Shown here: in pieces, positions 9,099 to 16,444 of the stretch | How positions within the stretch are numbered: position 1 is the first letter of the stretch | How the letters are laid out: each line of letters opens with the position of its first letter | From: Chloroflexota bacterium | GTDB taxonomy: Bacteria > Chloroflexota > UBA11872 | Assembly: GCA_026707585.1 (NCBI GenBank) | Contig: JAPOWQ010000074.1 | Coordinates: forward strand, 62,001-126,000 | Reading direction: 5' to 3' | Length of the DNA: 64,000 bases | Notes under the pieces: model-generated | What the model saw: the letters and a program-made list of their open reading frames with translations, nothing else | Database searches by the model: none | Told to the model about the DNA's origin: nothing | Program-made: the position numbers and the translations under genes

Positions 9099-9977
9099 TC
9101 ACTCCGCACCAAACATGCGGGTCGGGTCGGCGACGCAGTGTTCGCCGCGGGCCGATTCGAGGGTGTGACCGTAGGCCAGCGGGGTAACCAGGCCGTCCTG
9201 CCGGAGGAATCCGTTGGCGTCCCGTTCGTAGAGCTCGCGCGCGGCGCGGCGGAGATCGTGGCCACCGAGTAGGCGAGCGATGGCGTTGCCCACTTCGCCC
9301 ACTCGTACCAGACCGGCGTCTTCCATGCGCTGGCCGAGGCGGTTGAAGTCGCTGCCGGGGTGACCGGGCTGTGGTGGGCAGCCGACGCTGACGAGCGGCG
9401 CCAGCGTGCCGTCGGCGCGGCGCATGGTCCTCCGATTCCGGACGGGTTTGCGATAGGGCACCTGTAACTCGATTTCGCTGAGGTGGACGGCGGTGAGGTT
9501 CTGGTAGGGGACACCGAGCAGGAGGTACAGGCCGTCGTGGTCGCGGATCTGGCACATGGGGCTGCCGGCGTCCCAGGCGGACTCGCCGCCGGCGGTCACG
9601 ATGGTCTCGGCGAGCGGGCCGATGGCGGAAATGCTGTGCCAGAGGTGAAGGCTGCGGCGAGCATCGGGATGCCGGCGGCCGGCATCGGAGATTGCGCCCA
9701 TGAGCGATGGAGTGTGCCGTGGATCGAAGACAAAGTTGGGATCACGAGAGAGCGGGTAGGTGAAGGCGGGAAGCACCAGGGTTCCGTCGGGCCCGAGGGT
9801 TTCCAGCAGGGCGTCGAGCACGGTGGGGGCGCCGCCGGTGACGTGGCCGAGGCTGCGCAGGGAGCTATGCACCATGAGCAGGCCGCCGCGAGGGACGCCG
9901 AGGCGAACGAGGTCTCGAACCAGGGTCGCGTGGTCGAGCGATTCGGTCCTCGGCCGCTGTTCAGGCACGGAAGTCAT
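9099..9977 (-). CDS. AAC(3)-family N-acetyltransferase
   Basis: 292 residues from ATG 9977 (an in-frame TTG three codons upstream is the alternative). It has the aminoglycoside 3-N-acetyltransferase (antibiotic_NAT) architecture: LLMVHSSLRSLG near the N-terminus, GTLVLPAFTY, a central LLLGVPYQNLTAVHLSE stretch with the family His, then a C-terminal helical part. Members transfer acetyl from acetyl-CoA to an amino group; many chromosomal homologues have unknown natural substrates, so resistance is not proven. It stands alone; the 490 bases upstream hold no gene. Confidence 0.85.
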   Translation of the reverse strand: MTSVPEQRPRTESLDHATLVRDLVRLGVPRGGLLMVHSSLRSLGHVTGGAPTVLDALLETLGPDGTLVLPAFTYPLSRDPNFVFDPRHTPSLMGAISDAGRRHPDARRSLHLWHSISAIGPLAETIVTAGGESAWDAGSPMCQIRDHDGLYLLLGVPYQNLTAVHLSEIELQVPYRKPVRNRRTMRRADGTLAPLVSVGCPPQPGHPGSDFNRLGQRMEDAGLVRVGEVGNAIARLLGGHDLRRAARELYERDANGFLRQDGLVTPLAYGHTLESARGEHCVADPTRMFGAE

Positions 9978-10079
9978 CCAATTCAAGCGCCGTGGGGTCC
10001 GTCAGGATGCCCTGCGCCTCGGTCTCGTAGAGCCGCCAGATTAGCCGCAGGCCCCGCAAGGTGGGTGGCTGCGGACGGT

Positions 10080-10105
10080 GGGTGGGAGGGTCCGGTTGGG
10101 GCGGG
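10080..10105 (+). other. Potential G-quadruplex
   Basis: Five G-runs: GGG T GGG A GGG, a seven-base loop TCCGGTT, GGGG C GGG. Four runs with loops of 1, 1 and 7 satisfy the usual G-quadruplex pattern. Looser G-run clusters continue at about 10245-10265, 10290-10310 and 10325-10360 on the same strand. Confidence 0.5.
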
Positions 10106-10128
10106 AAATGTGGCGGGTTCGTGCGCGT

Positions 10129-10152
10129 AAGAGTTTTTTCTAAAAAACTCTT
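10129..10152. promoter_or_regulatory. Perfect A/T-rich inverted repeat
   Basis: AAGAGTTTTTT, two bases CT, AAAAAACTCTT: an 11-base perfect dyad. The T and A runs lie inside the stem, so it could work as a bidirectional terminator-like hairpin or an operator. It is conspicuous because the surroundings are almost free of A/T runs. Confidence 0.45.
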
Positions 10153-10399
10153 CAGTTGCGGCGGGGCGCATTTCGGCCGGCTTTTGGGGTGCGCGGAGCC
10201 GGGTCCGGGCCCAAGCATCGATGGGTCCGGCGAGGGCGGTTGGCAGGGCGCTGGGGGGCGAGGGTTGGACGGTGCGCGGTGACGGGGCGCGGGCCTGGGG
10301 GCGAGGGCGCCGTGGGACGCGGCCGGGCGAGGGGGCGGCGGCGTTGAGCGGGGGGTTGGAGAGAGGCATTCGAGATTGGGGTTGCGGTGACATCGGGGA

Positions 10400-10411
10400 T
10401 AGTGTACACTA
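10400..10411. promoter_or_regulatory. Perfect 12-base palindrome TAGTGTACACTA
   Basis: A perfect dyad that also presents the -10-like hexamer TACACT on both strands. It lies 57 bases beyond the LRR gene stop and upstream of the acetyltransferase gene. Operator or promoter function is inference only. Confidence 0.35.
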
Positions 10412-10467
10412 ATGGTGAACGATAGGCAAGCCAGGTGCCCGTCCGCGGTCGACGAGGGGGACGGGCG

Positions 10468-13400
10468 TCAGGTTTGCCGGCAGTCGGGAATGCTGAGTTC
10501 CTCGCGATCGGCAATGCGCACCCCGGATGGGATGCAGCCGGTGAGCGGATTGCCGGCCAGGTGAAAGGAGGACAGGTTTGATCGCCGTTGGGCGAGTTCC
10601 GGCGGGATCGGGCCGGTGAGTTGGTTGGCGCGAAGGTCCAGGCGCCAGATGCCGACGAGTTGGGCGAATTCGACAGGAATGGCACCGGTCAATTGGTTGG
10701 CGCTGAGGTCCAACTGGTCAAGGTTGGTCAGATTGCCAAGCTGCGAGGGGATAGGCCCGGTCAGTCGATTGGAGCCGAGGTAAAGCTCGCGCATGCCCGC
10801 CGACTGGCCAAGTTCGGACGGAATCGGGCCAGATAGCTGATTCGCGCCGAGATCGAGGTAGTACAGGTCGGTCAATCGACCCAACTCCGCAGGGATCGGT
10901 CCCGTGAACTGGTTGCCGCTTAGGTCGAGATAGCCCAGCCTCGACAGCCGACCGAAGCCGGAAGGAATGGCGCCGGCGAGCCTGTTGCCGTTGAGTTGCA
11001 GGTTCCCGAGGTCCGCGAGCTGCGTGAATTCGGGCGGGATCGGGCCGGTCAATAGGTTTTGGCTGAGGTTTAGCAACCTCAGAGTCGTCATAGTCCCCAG
11101 CCAGGCAGGAATCTGGCCGGTCAGCTGGTTGTCGCCAAGACTGAGCGCTTGCAGGCTCGAAAGGTCCACGAGCCAGGGTGGAATCGGGCCGACCAGCCGG
11201 TTGCCGTGAAGTTGAAGCCACTCCAGGCCTGCCAGATGGCGCAGCGCCGACGGGATTTCGCCAGTTAGCCGGTTATCCCCGAGGCGCAGGGCCTGGAGGC
11301 TGGAGAGGCTCCCCAACTGGAATGGGATGACGTCTGTCAACTGGTTGGAGGCGAGGTGGAGCACGGTGAGATTCGACAGCAGCCCTAGCTGGGGCGGGAT
11401 CGAGCCATCCAGTTCGTTGTCGCTGAGATGGAGCCCGGTCAAGTGCGCGAGCCGGCCGAACTGGGACGGGATGGGTCCGCCCAGAAAGTTGCGACGAAGA
11501 TCCAGCGTCCGCAGTTGCGAAAGTTGACCCAACTCTGGCGGCAGCACGCTCCACAAGCCGCGGCCCGGGAGCGCCACGCCATGGACTCGAAGCGGTGCGC
11601 CGCCAAGCTCGACGCCGTTCCAGGCGGTTAGGGGCTGATCCGACGTCCAACCGAGCTTCCCCACACCTGCAAGGGTTGCCTGTGCCACCAGCAGGGCCTC
11701 GCAGTCGGCGACGAGGCCGGGGTTAGAGCCAGGATCCGGGACGACGACTCCGGCGCGACAGCCAGCGACATCGACAGTCGCCGTCGACTGGCGGGCGCCT
11801 CTTAAGTAGAGCCCGCGCGGGGTGAAGGTTCGGTCGAGGAATCGAAGAAAGTCGTCTCGATGAGGGGCCACGAGGTCGTGCCGGAGGAGGACTCGAACGT
11901 CGCTGCCATCCGGGGCCATCGTGTAGAGGGCCACTCGTTGCGGTCGGTTGGGATCGGGGCTTCCGAGACGGACGACGGCGACCCGCGAGCCGTCCGGCGA
12001 CCAAGTCGCCGCCATCGGCAGATCCGACAGTCGCAAGGGTGAACGGCCAACCGCCGATCCGTCCACGTCAATCACGCACACCGACCCGCCACAGGCATAG
12101 AGAATCCTGGAGCCGTCCGGCGACCACGACACGGTTGGAATCCAGGCGTGCGCAGGGCCCAGCTCGAGTTGCCGCGGCGGAAGATGCGATCGCCAGCCAT
12201 CGATCCCGGTCAAGCGGCGCGCGTCCGTGCCGTCCGCCGCAATGGTGTAGAGCGCCACGCCGTCAGGGTCCGGCCGGGCGAACGCCAGACGCCTGCCGTC
12301 CGGCGACCATGAGGCGCTGCTGACGGCCTCCGAGAGCCGGATGTAGTCACCATTACCTGACGTAGAAATGACGTGGAGCTCCCCCAAACCCCGCAGGCTG
12401 GCTCCAAACGAGCTGGCCGCCGACCACGCCTGCTGGTTCGCGATTCCCGTGACGGCCAGCCAGCGACCGTCGGGAGACCAGGCGGGCGTCTGGGCGGCCA
12501 CGAAATCGAATCCGCCGGGAAGCATCCGAGCATTGGCGCCGTCGGCCTGTACGACATGCAGACGCGCCGTTGGTTGCCATACGGACGACCTCGGTTCGAT
12601 TTCCACGTAGGCGATGTTGGCACCGTCAGGCGACCAAGCCGCGTAGTTCTCGAAGCGTGCGCTTACCGTGAGCCGGTGGCGGTGGCTGCGGTCAAGGCTC
12701 TCGATTACCAGATCCTGCTGCAGGTCAAAGCTCGAGCGGCGCGTTCCCCACCCTGGCCGTGGGTATTCGCAGGTGGCGTATACGAGGCGGGCGCCATCGG
12801 GAGCGAGATGGAAGGGAGTCTGACCGGCGTGAATCCGCCGCGTGTCAGCGATGTGTCGCAGGCGGCTTCCATCAGCCGCAACCGCGAAGATGTCGGCGCC
12901 ATGGCTGAATACGACCTCCGTGCCGTTGGGACTCCACTGCGCGTAGCTGGCCGTCCGCTGGCCGAACCGAAACGGCCCTCCGCAAGGCGTGGGTATAGGC
13001 TGCGACCCCGCCGTGACCGGTGCCTGACTGACCGCTTCCGGCGTCGGCGATTCCCGCGGAGCGTCCGAAGGCCGCCCATCAAAGGCCCAGCCGAAGAGGT
13101 TGCGGACGTCGTCGCGGTGGTCGCGCTGGCAGGCGGACTCGGCGGCGGCGGCGGCGCCGAATGCGCGCTGGTAGATCTGGACGTTGCCGGGGTTGCCGAG
13201 GTGGGCTTCGACGATGTCGTTGAGGGCGACGCAGGTGGAGGGCCAGGGGGTGGGGGCGATGGGACCGGCGGAGCCTTCGTCGAAGGCCCAGGCGAAGACG
13301 GCGCGGACGTCATCGCGATGGTCGGACTGGCAGGCGGCTTCGGCGCCGTCACCGAAGGTGCGCTGGTAGATGCCGACGTTGCCGTGATTGCCGAGGTGGG

Positions 13401-13512
13401 CTTCGACGATGTCGTTGAGGGTGACGCAGGCGGTGGGCCATTGGGCCAGGGCAGGGGAGGCGAAGGCGAGGGCGGTCAAGAGCCCGACAGCCAGCAAGGC
13501 GATTAGACGCAT
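10468..13512 (-). CDS. Secreted TolB-propeller / plant-type LRR protein with duplicated N-terminal module (array member 1)
   Basis: 1014 residues from ATG 13512 (an open frame to 13563 adds 17 residues before the signal peptide and is not preferred). Order: Sec signal peptide ending ALAQW; two copies of a 50-residue module (C-V-x-L-NDIVEAHLGN ... IYQR-x-F ... C-Q-x-DHR-x-DVR ... WAF); seven WSPDG-type PD40/TolB repeats (about 180-560); a cap region with CRAGVVVPDP and DCEALLVAQ; then 14 leucine-rich repeats of the L-x-x-L-x-L-x-x-N-x-L-x-G-x-IP class, closed by CIPSG and IPDC. It is probably extracellular and binding in function. It shares the N-terminal module and spacer with the four RCC1 proteins upstream on the same strand, 69 bases away. 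Confidence 0.85.
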   Translation of the reverse strand: MRLIALLAVGLLTALAFASPALAQWPTACVTLNDIVEAHLGNHGNVGIYQRTFGDGAEAACQSDHRDDVRAVFAWAFDEGSAGPIAPTPWPSTCVALNDIVEAHLGNPGNVQIYQRAFGAAAAAESACQRDHRDDVRNLFGWAFDGRPSDAPRESPTPEAVSQAPVTAGSQPIPTPCGGPFRFGQRTASYAQWSPNGTEVVFSHGADIFAVAADGSRLRHIADTRRIHAGQTPFHLAPDGARLVYATCEYPRPGWGTRRSSFDLQQDLVIESLDRSHRHRLTVSARFENYAAWSPDGANIAYVEIEPRSSVWQPTARLHVVQADGANARMLPGGFDFVAAQTPAWSPDGRWLAVTGIANQQAWSAASSFGASLRGLGELHVISTSGNGDYIRLSEAVSSASWSPDGRRLAFARPDPDGVALYTIAADGTDARRLTGIDGWRSHLPPRQLELGPAHAWIPTVSWSPDGSRILYACGGSVCVIDVDGSAVGRSPLRLSDLPMAATWSPDGSRVAVVRLGSPDPNRPQRVALYTMAPDGSDVRVLLRHDLVAPHRDDFLRFLDRTFTPRGLYLRGARQSTATVDVAGCRAGVVVPDPGSNPGLVADCEALLVAQATLAGVGKLGWTSDQPLTAWNGVELGGAPLRVHGVALPGRGLWSVLPPELGQLSQLRTLDLRRNFLGGPIPSQFGRLAHLTGLHLSDNELDGSIPPQLGLLSNLTVLHLASNQLTDVIPFQLGSLSSLQALRLGDNRLTGEIPSALRHLAGLEWLQLHGNRLVGPIPPWLVDLSSLQALSLGDNQLTGQIPAWLGTMTTLRLLNLSQNLLTGPIPPEFTQLADLGNLQLNGNRLAGAIPSGFGRLSRLGYLDLSGNQFTGPIPAELGRLTDLYYLDLGANQLSGPIPSELGQSAGMRELYLGSNRLTGPIPSQLGNLTNLDQLDLSANQLTGAIPVEFAQLVGIWRLDLRANQLTGPIPPELAQRRSNLSSFHLAGNPLTGCIPSGVRIADREELSIPDCRQT
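13160..13475. repeat. Near-identical 5' coding block, copy 1
   Basis: DNA encoding the signal peptide and both N-terminal modules is repeated with high identity at 13160-13475, 16030-16330, 19060-19345 and 23550-23845, and more weakly at 21300-21560. Coding similarity this close at DNA level points to recent duplication or gene conversion. Confidence 0.75.
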
Positions 13513-13581
13513 TGGCCTAGCTCGGATTCCGGTTGATCGAGCTGTGCTGCGAGGACGTCGCATTGCCCCGGTCCTTGGTGG

Positions 13582-16374
13582 TCATGCCGGTGGGGTGGTG
13601 CGGCCGTCGTCGTTGCCCCAGCAGACGGCGGTGCCGTCAGGGCGCAGGCCACAACTAAAGTCGAATCCGGCAGCGACAGCAGAGAGGAGTCCGGGCGGCG
13701 GTGTTGACTGGCCCTGATCGTTTCGCCCCCAGCAAGCGGCAGCGCCATCACGTCGAACGCCGCACGTGTGGCCAGAGCCGGCGCTGACCGAGGCAAACTG
13801 GCCTGACGGCGGCGTGGCCTCGCCGTAGCGGTTGGATCCCCAGCAGACAGCGGATTCGTCGTCGCGAAGGCCGCAGGCGTAGTCGCCGCCAACGCTGAGT
13901 GACGCGAAAGTACCTGGCGGGGCCTGCGTGCTCCCGTCGCGACTCTCGCCCGTGCAGGCCACAACCCCGTTGGTGCGGATGCCGCAAACGTGGCTGGATC
14001 CAAGGCCGACTGTCACAAACTTCCCAGGCAATGAAAAGGCCACACTATCCGGTTCGGAAGTCTGGCATTCGATCGCACCGTCGGCGCGCACGCCGCAGAC
14101 CTGCCTCGAACCAGCGCTCAGGGCCAGAAATTCGCCGGTTGGTGGCCTGACCGCACCGAACAGACCTCGCCGCCAGCAGGCGATGCTCTGATCCGACCGG
14201 ATGCCGCAGCTCTGACCCGAACCAATGCTGAGTAACGCGAATCGACCAGTTGGGGGCGACTCCAAGCCGCCGAGCCTCCGACCCCAGCAGACGACCGACG
14301 CGTCTGAACGAAGGCCGCAGGCATGGCCCTCACCGGCACTCACGGAGATGAACGAGCCTGATGGTGAATCGGTTTGTCCGAAGGCATTTGCCCCCCAGCA
14401 AAACACCTGTGCGTCCGTGCGCACGCCACACGCGTGGTCTCGACCGGCGCTTATCGAGTCAAACAGACCATCGGGGGGCGAGGCTCGGCCATCGCCGTTG
14501 TAGCCCCAGCATTCGAGTTCGCCACCAAGTCGAATCCCACAGGTGAACGCCGTGCCTGCGCTGACCGAAGAAAACCCTCCTATCGGTGGTCGGGCCTGAC
14601 CCGTGTCCTCTCGAAAATGCTCGTTAGATCCCCAGCAGGCGAGAGTTGCGTCCGCACGCAGGCCGCAACCATGCGAACCGCCGACGCTGACCGACGTGAA
14701 GGCTCCGGGCGGCGGCGAGAAGTCCACTCCCCAGCAGGCAATCGTGTGGTCCGTGCGAATGCCACACGACCGATTGTCGCCGGTGCTGACTGATCGAAAG
14801 GCCCCCGAGGGCGGCGCGGTTTGACCGTAATCTTGCAGCCCCCAGCAAGCCAAACTCCCGCCGGAACGCACGCCACAGCTGTGCCAGCGCCCGACGCCGA
14901 TGGAGGAGAACTTGCCGGCCGGGGGCGTCGCGAGGCCCTTGTAGTTTGATCCCCAGCAGTCGATCGTTCCGTCGGTTCGGATTCCACAGCTAAACCCGTC
15001 CCCGTCACCGACCGCGACGAAACTCCCTGACGGCGAGAACGGCTTTCGATCCAGGCCACCGCCCCAACAATCAACTGTGGAATCGGGGCGAATCCCGCAG
15101 GTGTGGCTGAGGCCCGCGCTCAGCGAGACAAACACGCCCGGAGGCGGTGTCGTGGCGCCATCGTCGTTGCCCCAACACTCGATCTCGCCGCTGACCCGCA
15201 GTCCGCAGCTGTGCAGATCGCCGGACGTCACAGACTGGAACGCACCGGAAGGTACTTCGAGCTGACCCGATCGATTCGAACCCCGACAGGTGACAGTTCC
15301 ATCGGTGCGGACGCCGCAGGTGTGAGAAAGGCCAATACTGATTGACTGAAGGCCTCCTGGAATGAAGTGCATTCCATGCCGGTTGCCCCAGCACGCCATT
15401 GATCCGTTGGTTCGGATCCCGCACGCATGGCTCGTATTCGACTCAACGGTGACAAACGAGCCTTCAGGCGGCGTAGCGAGGCCGCGGCGGGTATCGCCCC
15501 AGCAACTAACGGCGCCGTCAGGACGCAGCCCACAGCTGAAGCCAAAGCCGGGGCTCACGACCGCAAATTGCCCCGGCGGAGGAGTGGATTCGCCGTCGTC
15601 GATGCTTCCCCAGCAGGCCGCCGTCCCGTCGGCGCGGACCCCGCACGAGTGCCAGCTTCCGGCGCTCACGGACTGAAACGGGCCGGCGGGTGCATCGGAT
15701 TCTCCGAACCGATTGGAACCCCAACAGGAAACGGTGCCGTCGGTGCGCACGCCGCAGGTGTGGCGTTGGCCAGCACTGATGGAGGTGAATGTGCCGGATG
15801 GCGGTATTGCCTGGTTTGTCTGCGTGAGGGCCCAATTGGTGTTGCTACCCCAACAGGCGACGGTGTGGTTGGCGCGGATGCCGCAGGTGTGGCGTTCGCC
15901 GGCGTCGACGGCGAGCCAGCGGGTGGCGGGTTGGGGGCCGCCGAAGGCCCAGGCGAAGAGGTTGCGGACGTCGGCGCGGTGGTCGCGCTGGCAGGCGGAC
16001 TCGGCGGCGGGGCCGGGGCCGAAGGCGCCTTGGTAGATCTGGACGTTGCCGGGGTTGCCGAGGTGGGCTTCGACGATGTCGTTGAGGGCGACGCAGGTGG
16101 AGGGCCAGGGGGTGGGAGCGATGGGGCCGGCGGATTCGCCGTCGAAGGCCCAGGCGAAGACGGCGCGGACGTCGTCGCGATGGTCGGACTGGCAGGCGGC
16201 TTCGGCGCCCGCGTCAAAGGTGCGCTGGTAGATGCCGACGTTGCCGTGGTTGCCGAGGTGAGCCTCGACGATGTCGTTGAGGGTGACGCAGGCGGTGGGC
16301 CACTGGGCGAGGGCGGGGGAGGCGAAGGCGAGGGCGGCCAGGAGCGCCGCGGCCAGCACGGCGGTCAGGCGCAT
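13582..16374 (-). CDS. Secreted RCC1-repeat protein with duplicated N-terminal module (array member 2)
   Basis: 930 residues. Signal peptide to ALAQW, two 50-residue NDIVEAHLGN modules (to about residue 150), then about twenty RCC1-like repeats of 37-38 residues with consensus F-x-S-V-S-A-G-x-x-H-T-CG-x-R-x-DG-x-x-x-CWG-x-N-x-x-G-x-PP-x-G. Each repeat keeps two Cys, suggesting disulfides outside the cell. The last repeat stops in phase (CWGNDDGRTTPPA). RCC1 repeats form seven-bladed propellers, so roughly three propellers are expected. Some spacers degenerate (CWRRGLFG). Function unknown; binding or surface interaction is inferred from the architecture. Confidence 0.85.
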   Translation of the reverse strand: MRLTAVLAAALLAALAFASPALAQWPTACVTLNDIVEAHLGNHGNVGIYQRTFDAGAEAACQSDHRDDVRAVFAWAFDGESAGPIAPTPWPSTCVALNDIVEAHLGNPGNVQIYQGAFGPGPAAESACQRDHRADVRNLFAWAFGGPQPATRWLAVDAGERHTCGIRANHTVACWGSNTNWALTQTNQAIPPSGTFTSISAGQRHTCGVRTDGTVSCWGSNRFGESDAPAGPFQSVSAGSWHSCGVRADGTAACWGSIDDGESTPPPGQFAVVSPGFGFSCGLRPDGAVSCWGDTRRGLATPPEGSFVTVESNTSHACGIRTNGSMACWGNRHGMHFIPGGLQSISIGLSHTCGVRTDGTVTCRGSNRSGQLEVPSGAFQSVTSGDLHSCGLRVSGEIECWGNDDGATTPPPGVFVSLSAGLSHTCGIRPDSTVDCWGGGLDRKPFSPSGSFVAVGDGDGFSCGIRTDGTIDCWGSNYKGLATPPAGKFSSIGVGRWHSCGVRSGGSLACWGLQDYGQTAPPSGAFRSVSTGDNRSCGIRTDHTIACWGVDFSPPPGAFTSVSVGGSHGCGLRADATLACWGSNEHFREDTGQARPPIGGFSSVSAGTAFTCGIRLGGELECWGYNGDGRASPPDGLFDSISAGRDHACGVRTDAQVFCWGANAFGQTDSPSGSFISVSAGEGHACGLRSDASVVCWGRRLGGLESPPTGRFALLSIGSGQSCGIRSDQSIACWRRGLFGAVRPPTGEFLALSAGSRQVCGVRADGAIECQTSEPDSVAFSLPGKFVTVGLGSSHVCGIRTNGVVACTGESRDGSTQAPPGTFASLSVGGDYACGLRDDESAVCWGSNRYGEATPPSGQFASVSAGSGHTCGVRRDGAAACWGRNDQGQSTPPPGLLSAVAAGFDFSCGLRPDGTAVCWGNDDGRTTPPA
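16030..16330. repeat. Near-identical 5' coding block, copy 2
   Basis: Same block as 13160-13475, in the 5' part of array member 2. The spacer just upstream (16375-16444) also resembles 13513-13581. Confidence 0.75.
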
Positions 16375-16444
16375 TGGTCTACTTCGGAATCGGGTCTATC
16401 GAACCGTGCGGCCAGGGGCGTGGGAATGCCCCGATTTGCGGCGA

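Larger units (their letters stand above)
9978..10467. other. Gene-free G-rich region upstream of the acetyltransferase gene
   Basis: No believable gene, although GC bias keeps several frames open. It holds an A/T-rich perfect dyad (10129-10152) in an otherwise very GC-rich tract, several G-run clusters on the + strand, and a 12-base palindrome (10400-10411). Being upstream of the - strand acetyltransferase gene and downstream of the LRR gene, it may hold a promoter and a terminator. Confidence 0.5.
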
